NCBI GenBank assembly: GCA_046726315.1
Contig: JBKPAG010000021.1
Coordinates: 12,786-76,785 of the forward strand
DNA from: JACVRX01 sp046726315
GTDB taxonomy: Bacteria > Actinomycetota > Actinomycetes > Jiangellales > Jiangellaceae
DNA: 64,000 nucleotides
Reading direction: 5' to 3'
A program made the translations under genes and the position numbers. Below the pieces are notes generated by a model. It saw only the letters and a program-made list of their open reading frames with translations, had not been told where the DNA came from and ran no database searches. Each line of letters starts with the position of its first letter. Position 1 is the first letter of the stretch. Shown here piece by piece: positions 51,028 to 59,868 of this stretch.

Positions 51028-51800
51028 GTGCGACATATGTTCGTATTGCGCCAAGTCTTCTCGTCCCTGAGGTCGCCTACCCATGGTCATCGGCGTTTTC
51101 GCATTTTCGTAGGTATCGGCGCGGGAGCGGCCGGCAATTTCGTCCGCCTGGGCACCCAGGCCCTGGATGAGACCCGCCGCCGAGTCCAGCAAGAACAGAC
51201 CGGGCACCGCGGCCACAAGGCCGGCTCGCTGTATGAGATCCGGGGGCTGCTGCGCCGCGGTGCCGAGAAGCTCAGCGACCGGCAGCAGGCTCGGCTGCAG
51301 GCGGCGTTACAGGTCGGCGACCAGGACGAGGAGGTCACCATCGCCTGGCACTGCGCCCAGCAACTCCGGCGGTCTACCACACCCGCACCCCCCACGACGG
51401 GCACCGGCAGGCGCTGCGGGGTGCTCGACCAGTTCTGGACCCTGCCCGATCCCCGAGATCGCCCGTCGCTGGTACTCAGGGGCGCGGTTCCCGCAAGGCG
51501 GGTCCGGTAATAGCGGACGATACGTCCCTGCTCCCACGGCCGCCCGACTGGACTTCCTTGGCCGCCCATGCTGGGCCATCCTGTCCCGGATGCGGGTGCT
51601 CAAGCTGACCGCTTGTCCACGCCATAGTCCTCCACCACCGCCGCAGGCGGGAGTGACAGTGGACGGCGGGCTTGAGCGGACGGTCGCCGGCACGCCTCAA
51701 GGCGGTGTCAACCCCGCGCGAGTTCAGCTCCCGGTCCAGGACGTGCAGGAGTCCCGTATTGTGCACGGCTTCCGCAACTTCGACAACTACAGACTGCGAC
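51028..51800 (+). mobile_element. ISL3-family transposase remnant
   Basis: NFVRLGTQALDETRRRVQQE, then GHRGHKAGSLYEIRGLLRRGAEKLSD and EEVTIAWHCAQQL (51128-51370), are diagnostic ISL3 transposase segments. IPEIARRWY follows in another frame near 51450, and HGFRNFDNYRLRLLLHC near 51765-51815 is the family C-terminus. The N-terminal third with its zinc finger, most of the catalytic region and the terminal repeats are missing. Between the last two parts sits a foreign segment with a reverse-transcriptase motif. Dead element. Confidence 0.8.
51640..51715 (+). mobile_element. group II intron reverse transcriptase fragment
   Basis: Reads AGVTVDGGLERTVAGTPQGGVNPA, where GTPQGGV is the RT domain 4 motif seen in group II intron-encoded proteins (usually followed by ISPLLANI). 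Only about 25 residues survive, and after GGV the match to the family ends. It lies inside the ISL3 transposase remnant, so an intron-like element seems to have entered the dead transposase before both were eroded. Confidence 0.55.
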
Positions 51801-51889
51801 TACTCCTGCATTGCGGCACAGGCTGGCACAATTACCAACCGCTACGAACCATAAGCCGCCGTCCACGCTTGGTGGCGTAGAGCCCCCGT

Positions 51890-52909
51890 TTACCTCTTAC
51901 GCGAAAGCACCTGTCCCCTTAGAATCTCAGCTACGATCTCCATACAACGCTTCAGATCCAACTCAGGCGCTATCAAATCAGTTTTGACATCGGAGGGAAA
52001 CAATCCTTTGGGCCGATCGGAGAAGTATGTGCTGTTCACCCAGTCATTATCGCCATCAAAACGGGCCAGGATACCCCTCCGGTCTTCTGCTGAAAGCCGA
52101 CTCATGCGATCAGTCCTCCCTTCGGTACGAGCCGCTGCCACCAATTCGAGCATGGATACCACCTCGCGTAGCTCAGGACGGCTCAAGAAGGTACGATTCA
52201 AGAAGCGCTTGAATTCAATCAAATCGACGGGAAGAGATATATTGCTTTCCCCTTCCACCTCCGCGAAGAGGATACCTCGCAAACCGAACACCGCCTCAAG
52301 GAAACTCTGTGCAGGAGTCCGTTTCTCGACCAGTTCCTCAAAGGTTAGGACTTTGAGGACTGGGAAGTACTCTGTCCAGAGCTTGATTTGGTTCCTGTAC
52401 TCGAAGCGGTGCTGATACTCACTAAGGAAGCTCCAGATGTCCTTGGGGTATCGCGTAACCTTCACGTGTTCATTGTACAAGGATTCGAGGTAGTCATCCT
52501 GCCGGCGCAACACGACGACGACCTCTACATTCTCAAAAGGAATTGATTCCCTCACCTTTGCGACATATTGAGCTCGCCGCTGCCAGTAAGGCGATTCGCC
52601 GGGCATATATCCTCGATAGAATGGCTCGGCGCTAATGAGGACCGCATCCACTCCACGCATCTTCGGCGCGTGCTCGTGGAGCCTCTCAAAAAAGAGCGCG
52701 GCCTGCTCCGGCGTGAACCGCTCGGAGTCTGACATCAACCCCTTGGCCACGTCCAAATGTGCATAATGGTCGGGGATACTCGGGAATACCTCAGAGTATC
52801 CCGGATACCAGACGCCGGCCTTTATCAACCGTGCCCTGTTCTTCGCCAGCGCCTTCTGGATAGAAGTCGTAGCAGTCTTGTGTGCTCCGATGTGGACGAC
52901 CAGCTTCAT
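51890..52909 (-). CDS. sulfotransferase-like protein
   Basis: Protein of 339 residues. HIGAHKTATTSIQKALAKNR at residues 6-25 is the 5'-phosphosulfate-binding loop of PAPS-dependent sulfotransferases; VLRRQDDYLESLYNEH near 150 supplies the 3'-phosphate contacts. Base composition is clearly lower in GC than the surroundings, and codon use is mixed, indicating acquisition. It runs with the large glycosyltransferase just upstream (99 bp gap), so it may sulfate a surface glycan; acceptor unknown. Confidence 0.85.
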   Translation of the reverse strand: MKLVVHIGAHKTATTSIQKALAKNRARLIKAGVWYPGYSEVFPSIPDHYAHLDVAKGLMSDSERFTPEQAALFFERLHEHAPKMRGVDAVLISAEPFYRGYMPGESPYWQRRAQYVAKVRESIPFENVEVVVVLRRQDDYLESLYNEHVKVTRYPKDIWSFLSEYQHRFEYRNQIKLWTEYFPVLKVLTFEELVEKRTPAQSFLEAVFGLRGILFAEVEGESNISLPVDLIEFKRFLNRTFLSRPELREVVSMLELVAAARTEGRTDRMSRLSAEDRRGILARFDGDNDWVNSTYFSDRPKGLFPSDVKTDLIAPELDLKRCMEIVAEILRGQVLSRKR

Positions 52910-53008
52910 GTGGTGTCCCGACTCTCAATCCTGAGCGGCCACAGGATGCGGCGGGCGCGGTCCGTGCCGACCACCGCCTCCGTACCATCCGACATGGCAA
53001 ACCAACCG

Positions 53009-55561
53009 TCATGGCAGCAGGCTTGCGATGCGACTCATGCCCGCCTCCATGCCACAGTGCCGCTCGACAAAGGCGATGCCGCGACCTGTGTACTCCGCGT
53101 ACGTGCCGGGGTCGGCCCAGAGGTCCTTGACCGCATCCGCGACACTGCCAGGCTCGGCGTAGACGGCCGCATCACCGAATGTCTCCGCATATTCCGGCGG
53201 AAGAATACAGGGGATGCCCTTCGCCATTGCTTCGGCGATGTTTCGGCCGAACTCCTCAATGTACGTGCTGTGATGGAAATGCAGGAAGATGTCTATCCCG
53301 GCAAGGAAGTCTTCGACCGGCACCGAGTCGAACGGGAAGACCACCCAGTTCTTTGGACGGTAGCCGAGGACCTTTTCTGCCGCACTCACTCCGCCCAACA
53401 GCCGCACTTCGTACTCGCTTCCCGCGAGGTAGCACTTCTCAAGAACGTGAGCCGTCTCCGGCCACTTGGTTGCATGATCACGACTGTGCCTGCCGACGAC
53501 CGGAGCGGCAGCCGAATCAATGGCGTCCCGGGGTCGGGTGGATGTGCTCCAATTGACAATGGGATACCAATCCTCGTGGTGAAGGACCTCGGGCGGCAGT
53601 TCGGGTTCCAGGTACCGCCGCACCCTCGGGCTGATAGGGATCCAGATAGGCTCCGCGCCGAACGCTTCTTCGTATCGCCGCCGGACAGCACCCGTCCGGT
53701 ACTGATCTCCGCTGCGGTCCGTCATCTCCCAGGGCAGCTGGTTGACCAGGAGATAGTGCCCGGCCGCCGTCACTCGAGGATGGCCCGAGAACTCTTTCCT
53801 CAGCACAGGAGGATGATGCAGTAACAGGGTTTGGGCTGAGACGTGATCTTCTGGCGTCAAAAGGTCAACACGATCGAGCTGGAAGAGCTCTCGGTATGTC
53901 GGGTCGATCGTGCCCGACCCGCGGAGCCGGTACCTCGGCATATTAAAGATTCCGATGCGGAGCCCCAGCTTGCGAGCGCAGTCTATGTACGCGACATTGC
54001 AGCTTCTGGTTCCACCCTTCAAAGCCAGGTCCGAACCGATAACAAGGTCATAGGACTGGTCGATCCGGTCACGGTTCGGAGCCAACGAGCGAGCAGCGAA
54101 GAACGGCGACTTGGCGCCGGCTCGCCGATACTCGTTGTAAGACGGTATCTCACCATCGCCGAAAGTCCTCTTACGCCAGAAGCGCGCCTGCTCGCTGTAC
54201 TCCCTCCGGGACCCGAAATCCACCGACCGCAGGCTGGTGTCCTTCCGCTCCGTGAGATTCTCGCCGGTGACCAGGAAGAAGGACAACGGAACCGACATCT
54301 CCGCCTCGACGAGCGAGCTCGTGCCATAAAAATCGCGCAATCGCTCGATCAGTTCGGAATCCGCGTGCGCACGGACAGTGTCCCAACCGCCGAAGTCCCG
54401 CAAGGTCTCTGTCTTGGCCAGCAACGAGGTATAGCTCCAGTGAATGGGTTCCAGCATCCGCCGGTAAGGGCGGAGAAGGAACTCCAACTTCGGCGTTACC
54501 CTCGCCAGCCGAGAGAATGACCCCATGGCATGCCCATCCCGAAGCACCTCGAGCTGCCGTTCAACCATCTGCGGGTGGGACCAGTCGTCGGCGTCATGCA
54601 CCGTGAAGTACTCACCTGTCGCGTTCATCAAACCGGTGTTGCGGGCACCATAGGCACCTTGGTTCTGGCTGTGCCGGACGACCGTGATGCGCGGATCCAG
54701 GGCGGCAAGTTCCTTCGCGACCACACTCGTGTTGTCGGTGCTGGCGTCGTCCACGATGAGAACCTCGATGCCCGAGAAGCTCTGCGCTCGCAGGCTGTTC
54801 ACCGACGTCGTAAGCGTCGATTCCGCGTTGTAAGCGGGAACGACAATAGAAACTACCGGTTCTCCCGCGTTCGGATCGGGGGTGACCGCAGCCAGAGAGC
54901 CCGCCGCGAGAGAACTGAACTCCAGAACATCCGAGTTCACGAGTTCGCTGACAGGCACAAGAGATCGCTGCCGGAAGACCCAGTCGATGAGCTCCAGGCG
55001 TTCGATGTCCGCGTCCTCACGTAACAGTGCACCCGCTTCAGCCTGACGGAGCCGGAGGTTGGCCTGCATCAGATGTAGATCGGCAGAACCGGAACCCCAG
55101 AGCCCGAAGAGACGGTCTGCCTCCTCGAAAAGGCCGAGCTCGGTGAGAAGGTGGTGCTCGAGCACGCGCAGCCGCTCCGGATGATCCTGCCCATCGAGGA
55201 CACGTGCATGGATGAGACGATCAAGGGCGACATCGTGTTTCTTGTTCGTTGCATACCAACGCGCCAGCGTCTCGGATGCGCGAGCGACAGGCTTCTCCGG
55301 CGTGGCATCGGCACGCCGTATCCGCTCCAACTCCGCGAGAGCATCCGATTCGAAGCCCATCCACAGCGCCCGGGAGATCGAGTTCACCTCCTTGTGCAGC
55401 GCGCGCTCAGACGTGCGCGACTCCGAGAGGATGCGCCGGAGACGGCGCATCAGGCGCGCTTGCACCTCGAACGGCAGGAGGCGCCGAGCAACCGCCTTTA
55501 TCGACTGCCTGAGCTGATCAGGAGTGTGCTTGCTCGCCACCCGGTACACGCTACGGATCAC
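53009..55561 (-). CDS. large two-domain glycosyltransferase (GT2 plus GT4-like)
   Basis: Protein of 850 residues. The first 230 residues are helical and TPR-like. A GT2-type GT-A domain follows (about 238-450): VVSIVVPAYNAESTLTTSVNSL, VLIVDDASTDNT, GARNTGLMNATGEYFTVHDADDW with the DXD-like HDADD. The C-terminal half is a GT-B, GT4-like domain, with FLAGIDIFLHFHHSTYIEEFGRNIAEAMAKGIPCILPPEYAETFGDAAVYAEPG. Fusing two glycosyltransferase folds in one chain suggests successive sugar additions to a wall or capsular polymer. GTG start at 55561. It probably forms a unit with the sulfotransferase. Confidence 0.88.
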   Translation of the reverse strand: MIRSVYRVASKHTPDQLRQSIKAVARRLLPFEVQARLMRRLRRILSESRTSERALHKEVNSISRALWMGFESDALAELERIRRADATPEKPVARASETLARWYATNKKHDVALDRLIHARVLDGQDHPERLRVLEHHLLTELGLFEEADRLFGLWGSGSADLHLMQANLRLRQAEAGALLREDADIERLELIDWVFRQRSLVPVSELVNSDVLEFSSLAAGSLAAVTPDPNAGEPVVSIVVPAYNAESTLTTSVNSLRAQSFSGIEVLIVDDASTDNTSVVAKELAALDPRITVVRHSQNQGAYGARNTGLMNATGEYFTVHDADDWSHPQMVERQLEVLRDGHAMGSFSRLARVTPKLEFLLRPYRRMLEPIHWSYTSLLAKTETLRDFGGWDTVRAHADSELIERLRDFYGTSSLVEAEMSVPLSFFLVTGENLTERKDTSLRSVDFGSRREYSEQARFWRKRTFGDGEIPSYNEYRRAGAKSPFFAARSLAPNRDRIDQSYDLVIGSDLALKGGTRSCNVAYIDCARKLGLRIGIFNMPRYRLRGSGTIDPTYRELFQLDRVDLLTPEDHVSAQTLLLHHPPVLRKEFSGHPRVTAAGHYLLVNQLPWEMTDRSGDQYRTGAVRRRYEEAFGAEPIWIPISPRVRRYLEPELPPEVLHHEDWYPIVNWSTSTRPRDAIDSAAAPVVGRHSRDHATKWPETAHVLEKCYLAGSEYEVRLLGGVSAAEKVLGYRPKNWVVFPFDSVPVEDFLAGIDIFLHFHHSTYIEEFGRNIAEAMAKGIPCILPPEYAETFGDAAVYAEPGSVADAVKDLWADPGTYAEYTGRGIAFVERHCGMEAGMSRIASLLP

Positions 55562-56135
55562 CTTGCGCGCATCCTTGTCTGCGTTCCTCCCGTAGGATCA
55601 CCCTGCTCTCCGGACAGCCGAGCAGCAACCGGCGAGCATCCTACCCAGCCTGCCGAGCGGGCAGCGGTGACCGCGAGGGGCACACCCTCTCGCGAGCGGT
55701 GGCTCCGTGCGGGCGATCGGTGTCTACGGCCGCCTGACCTGCGGTGTACGACGCCTGCCCCACAGCCGCAGCCAAAACCTGCCCCACGCAGTGCGGTCGG
55801 CGCGGCGCCTCTCCGCCAGGTACTCGTCGAACACTTTCGCTGATGCGAGCCTCATCGGCCGGGGAGAGCGGCGCAGGAGGATGGCTGTCCGGGGAAGGCG
55901 TGTCGTTGTACGATCCCCGGCTTCGCGAACAACTACTGGCTCAGACTTCCGCTCATCAGGAGGTAGCGCGTGAGCGGCGAGCGCGTCGCGCTGTCAACCA
56001 GCAACAGTACCGGCTTGGGCCCCCTGCTAGGCAGCTCGCCGTGGGGATGGCGATGAAGGAAGCATGCCGAGCCGATGGTCTTCTCGCTGCCTCGCGCCCG
56101 CCGGTTGTCGACCGTAGGATGCGTGGGGAGCTCAA
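55562..56135. other. 570 bp between glycosyltransferase and methyltransferase
   Basis: No complete gene. A minus-strand frame at 55724-55855 reads AKVFDEYLAERRRADRT near its start and ends WLRLWGRRRTPQVRRP before a stop, which could be the C-terminus of a lost protein. The rest has no supported reading frame. The divergent promoters for the two flanking genes should lie here, but no clear -35/-10 pair stands out. Confidence 0.4.
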
Positions 56136-56867
56136 TTGACCAAGCTTGCGACGGGTGCAATGGCTACATTGTGGAACCTAATGCACGATTGCATTCCGAA
56201 CGATCACGCGCGTCAGGTGAACTCTACGTATTATCTCGACGAAGCCATGACCGGACCTGACGCACCAGATCTGGTAGTTGATCTAGGCTGTGGCCGGGGC
56301 ACGTCAGTCAAACTGTTCCGCCGTCACAACCGCAGGGTGCGATGGCTCGGCATCGACATCAGTGACTCACCAGAATCGAAGCAACGGGTACCGAACGGGG
56401 ACCTCGTCGTCCACTACGACGGAGTGCATCTACCGCTTCAGACCGGCTCCGTACCACTGATCTACTCAAAGCAGGTCTTCGAACACGTACGCCATCCCAG
56501 CGAGCTAATCTTTGAAATCGCCCGTGCGTTGCGACCAGGCGGTCAGTTTATCGGAAGTACGTCCCAGCTCGAGCCCTACCACTCGCTGAGCCTCTGGAAC
56601 TACACGCCGTACGGTTTCCGGGTGCTCGTCGAAGACGTGGGCCTAAGGCTTGAGCAGATCAGGCCGTCCATCGACGGCGTCACACTAATCAAGCGGGCAT
56701 ACCACGGTCGTCCACCTGATTATAGCAGGTACTTTTCGGAGGATTCCCCGCTTAACGTAGAGATTGACCAATGGGGTCAGAAGGCGAAGCGTCGCCCAGC
56801 CTTGGTCAATCTACGAAAGCTGACCTATTGTGGCCATTTCGCGTTTCGCGTTCGGAAACAGCAATAG
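56136..56867 (+). CDS. class I SAM-dependent methyltransferase
   Basis: Protein of 243 residues. Motif I is LVVDLGCGRGTSVKLFRRH near residue 45, followed by WLGIDISDSPE, VPLIYSKQVFEHVRHPSELIFEIARALRPGGQFIGSTSQLEPYHS. The TTG at 56136 is taken as start because GGGGAG lies 5 bases upstream; ATG at 56160 is the alternative. Composition is less GC-rich than the core genes. Located beside the glycosyltransferase, it probably modifies a sugar or lipid-linked intermediate. Confidence 0.83.
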   Translation: MTKLATGAMATLWNLMHDCIPNDHARQVNSTYYLDEAMTGPDAPDLVVDLGCGRGTSVKLFRRHNRRVRWLGIDISDSPESKQRVPNGDLVVHYDGVHLPLQTGSVPLIYSKQVFEHVRHPSELIFEIARALRPGGQFIGSTSQLEPYHSLSLWNYTPYGFRVLVEDVGLRLEQIRPSIDGVTLIKRAYHGRPPDYSRYFSEDSPLNVEIDQWGQKAKRRPALVNLRKLTYCGHFAFRVRKQQ

Positions 56868-56970
56868 GAAGACTCAGGCCCCAGCGGCGGCGCCGCCATC
56901 GCCGTCGCACCGAAGCCCAGCCGGTGTTTGCCCGAGACCTACGGTCGGTCTCCGACGCCGACCCTAACGA

Positions 56971-57046
56971 CCAGCTGTGGGCGACCTGGATGGCCGACAC
57001 CGTCTCGAACCAGCTGTGGGCGACCTGGATGGCCGACACCGTCTCG
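56971..57046 (+). repeat. 39 bp tandem duplication
   Basis: CCAGCTGTGGGCGACCTGGA and the 17 bases after it occur twice in tandem (copy starts at 56971 and 57010), identical over 37 bp with a period of 39 bases, equal to 13 codons. In frame +2 it encodes two copies of QLWATWMADTVS. The surrounding frames do not form a recognisable gene; it may be an in-frame duplication in a dead gene. Confidence 0.85.
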
Positions 57047-57603
57047 ACGCCCACCAGGCCGCCCTGCAAGCCCGCCGGCGCGGCGCCGACAAGCTCGACC
57101 GCCCAACGGTGACACGGCGCCGTCCACATGAGATCCGAGGCATCGGACCCTGCGAGACCGTCCTGACCCGCCGTGAACGCCGGGTCCGCGACCTGCCCTA
57201 ACTACCGATGGAGGCCGCCATGGTGGAGCTGAGGGTGGCGGAGACCAGGGTGGCGTTGAGCGGCGGCCATTAAGTCGCGGACTGGTTCGCGCCCCTCGAA
57301 CCGCTCCCGAACGTTGGTGTAGCCGAGCTTGGCTCGGCCCGGCCGCCACGCGGCGGGGCCGGTCTCGCAAGCCCCCTGGGGGCATCAGAACGGCTTTGCC
57401 ACCGTACGGCCACCGTACGGCCACGGTGCGACCTGTGCGCTCCGATCGTCGCCACGTTCCCGGTCCCTGCTGGTCCGGGCTCGCCGTGGGGGCGGCATCA
57501 GCGGGGAACCGAGCGGCCGGAAATCGCCGCTGGAGGCGCTATGTGGCCCGTGAGTGACGGCCACAGCATTTCCGGGTACTCGGATACCCCTTCGTTCCGG
57601 CCG

Positions 57604-57879
57604 TCAATGAAACGGCGCACAGCGCCGCGGGAGAAGCGGCGTTATTCCGCCACGGACGCGCGAGCAAAGCCAACGCGGATTTCCAACTATTGGGCTCCAA
57701 CAGAGCGGGTCCCACCAAATCGGCAGGGCCCCGTCTGCGTTGATGAATAGGGGCCCGAAGTCCAGCCACGGGACCTCGGGGGGACGCGGATCCGTAATGA
57801 CCGTCACCCGTTCCTGTTGCCCAGAGCGCAGAGGAAGTAGACCGACTCCCGCGGCAAGCCCGGGGTGGATGTCCTGCAT
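57604..57879 (-). CDS. hypothetical protein, possible relic
   Basis: Frame of 91 residues. Residues 1-60 contain a hydrophobic strand pattern and a Trp/Pro-rich stretch (PPEVPWLDFGPLF, LPIWWDPL) that look like a real protein, while the last 30 residues are basic and low-quality. Not recognised. No convincing ribosome binding site. Confidence 0.25.
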   Translation of the reverse strand: MQDIHPGLAAGVGLLPLRSGQQERVTVITDPRPPEVPWLDFGPLFINADGALPIWWDPLCWSPIVGNPRWLCSRVRGGITPLLPRRCAPFH

Positions 57880-58000
57880 GTCGCCCTACTCTTGGGCGAA
57901 CACCATGCGTGAGGCGGGGCCAGATGCTCTTAGCGATTCGAGCAGAGTTACGACGGAACAGGGATTGGAGCTGCACGCTGTGGAGGACGATGCTGGGCTA

Positions 58001-58204
58001 TCACGGCCGTGTATGACGCAGAGACCGGCGGTTAAATAGACATGCGGCCGGAAGACCAGTGACCCGCTTATCGTAATCCCAAGCTATATCCACTCCGATG
58101 CCTTGCGCCCGAAAGCCAATCGGCGCCGCAAGGCTATTGCCATCTACGGCAGCGGCCGTACGGTTGCCGACAGCGCCGAGACCACGGATGTGGAGTTCGA
58201 CCAA
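58001..58204 (-). CDS. hypothetical protein, possible relic
   Basis: Frame of 67 residues with AAPIGFRAQGIGVDIAWDYDKRV as its most protein-like part. Not recognised. It could be the upstream piece of the same lost gene as the frame at 57604-57879, since both are on the minus strand, but the frames do not join without large rearrangement. Confidence 0.22.
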   Translation of the reverse strand: MVELHIRGLGAVGNRTAAAVDGNSLAAPIGFRAQGIGVDIAWDYDKRVTGLPAACLFNRRSLRHTRP

Positions 58205-58273
58205 TTAGCCGGTGACGGCGCCGAGCATTGTCCCCACGAAGGATCCAAGTCGATGACCCTCAGGAAGGAGGCG

Positions 58274-59254
58274 TCACCCGGCCCGTCGGCGGTCAGTGCT
58301 AAACGGCGTGCGGTCGGCCGCCTTCCTGCGCGAACGCAGTTCCAGCCGGTGAAACGCGGGGAGACCGTGGTGAACTCGAGCCCATGCCCACAGCCAGGGT
58401 CCGACGGCCACGACCGCTAAGAGCACCAATCCGAGCGCAACGGTGCTAAGACCGAGGAGCTTGAGCCCCGAGGCGAGCAGGACGAGCGCCAGAGCTCGGC
58501 GCACCACGCCACCCGGGGCCTGGGCCGACAGCCGGGCACCGATCCAGACACCGGGTATGCAGCCCACCAGGAGTGACGTGGTGAGATCGAGGTGGAAGTC
58601 CCCGAACAACAGGTGGGCCAATGCGGCCGCACCGACCAGCGGCACAGCCTGCACCAGGTCGGTGCCGACGAGCGACGACGCGGTGAGCAGGGGATAGAGT
58701 GCGAGCAAGCTGATGATGATCAGCGACCCGGACCCGACCGATGTCATGCCGACGATCAGACCGCCGGCCGCGCCGACCGCGATGGTCGGGAGCACGCGGA
58801 CCTTGACCATCGGAGCACCACGGCCCAGCCCTTCCCCCGGTGGCGTCCCATCGGCCCGGCTGCCTGCCCTGGCCACAAGCTGGATATAGGCCCTTACCAC
58901 AAGGGCTGCCGCGGCGATGACAAGCGCGACGCCGAGACCCACCTTGACGGTCGACTGGATGGTCTCGTCCTCACCGAGCATGCGCAGCAGCAGCACACCG
59001 GTGAAAGCCGTAGGGATGGATCCAAGGCACAGCCACTTGACGAGCTCGAGGTTCACCGTGCCCCGGCGCACGTGGACCGCCCCACCGACCGGTTTCATCA
59101 CCGCAGCCGCAACGAGGTCGCTGGATACAGCGGCAAGCGGCTGAACGCCGAAGAACAGGACCAGGACAGGAGTCATGAGAGCACCGCCACCCATGCCGGT
59201 AAGTCCGACCACCGTGCCGACAAGAAAGCCGGCCAAAGCGAGCGCCGGATCCAT
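58274..59254 (-). CDS. TauE/SafE family sulfite/organic anion exporter
   Basis: Membrane protein of 326 residues with eight to nine hydrophobic helices. FLVGTVVGLTGMGGGALMTPVLVLFFGVQP and GGLIVGMTSVGSGSLIIISLLALYP are the two TauE/SafE repeats with their Gly-rich signatures. Family members export sulfite, sulfoacetate or related C2 compounds. The ATG at 59254 (MDPALALAG) gives a normal length; a GTG 9 bases upstream is possible. The frame is open much further upstream, but that part is not protein-like. Confidence 0.9.
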   Translation of the reverse strand: MDPALALAGFLVGTVVGLTGMGGGALMTPVLVLFFGVQPLAAVSSDLVAAAVMKPVGGAVHVRRGTVNLELVKWLCLGSIPTAFTGVLLLRMLGEDETIQSTVKVGLGVALVIAAAALVVRAYIQLVARAGSRADGTPPGEGLGRGAPMVKVRVLPTIAVGAAGGLIVGMTSVGSGSLIIISLLALYPLLTASSLVGTDLVQAVPLVGAAALAHLLFGDFHLDLTTSLLVGCIPGVWIGARLSAQAPGGVVRRALALVLLASGLKLLGLSTVALGLVLLAVVAVGPWLWAWARVHHGLPAFHRLELRSRRKAADRTPFSTDRRRAG

Positions 59255-59505
59255 GTCGGTCACCCCTGCCCAACGGCTGGCAGATTGCGCAGGGCCGAGT
59301 CCAACGACATCTCTGCTCCGATGGCAGTGCCCCCAAGCGTTCGTCCCCCAACCGAACGGGGATCCTTGCGGCCCGCATCGTACCCGCCGTTCCTCGAAAG
59401 CCCTGGGGAGCGTCGCATACACGCCCCGTACCCCGTTTCCCGCAGGCTGGTCTGTGAGGAAGTAGACCGCGCCCGGGGAGTCCGGATTCAGTACCCGGGG
59501 TCGAC

Positions 59506-59868
59506 TTGTCCGGGTTTGCCCGGTCGCGAGCACGGTCGCTGGCTGGGACAGATATCCTCATACGATTCCGACAATCCCGGCAACCCGGGCGACCCGAGGC
59601 GTCACCCGATCGGGGACTCGTGCGACGACTATCCGAGGAGCAGGTGGCGAAGCTGGTCGACGGCTATCTCGACGGCTTCACCATGAAGGAGCTTGCCAGC
59701 TACTTCAAGATCCACCGCACAACTGTCTCCCTACACTTGAAGCGACACGGCGTCAGGTCTCGCAGGCCGTGGGCCTACCGGGCCCAGTCGCGCTTGGGCC
59801 GGATGATTCGGCAGCGAAGAAGGAGTTGTTACGGCAGCGCATCGAAGACGTCGACAAAGGCCTCTTGA
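59506..59868 (+). pseudogene. resolvase-type helix-turn-helix fragment
   Basis: The frame contains RLSEEQVAKLVDGYLDGFTMKELASYFKIHRTTVSLHLKRHGVRSRR (about 59620-59760), the C-terminal HTH of serine recombinases and related DNA-binding proteins. The catalytic recombinase domain that should precede it is absent, and the frame upstream is not conserved-looking. After the HTH the protein breaks off into the antisense of the convergent Asp-box gene, overlapping its end by 40 bp. A GTG at 59617 could serve as start for a stand-alone HTH protein. Confidence 0.6.

Larger units (their letters stand above)
57047..58273. other. 1.2 kb of decayed sequence
   Basis: No gene is recognised. Two minus-strand frames are protein-like over part of their length: 57604-57879 (MQDIHPGLAAGVGLLPLRSG, then TVITDPRPPEVPWLDFGPLF) and 58001-58204 (LAAPIGFRAQGIGVDIAWDY). 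Either may be the relic of a small protein; neither matches a family I know. A short 11 bp tandem (CCACCGTACGG) lies near 57399-57420. GC is locally lower, consistent with foreign decaying DNA. Confidence 0.4.
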
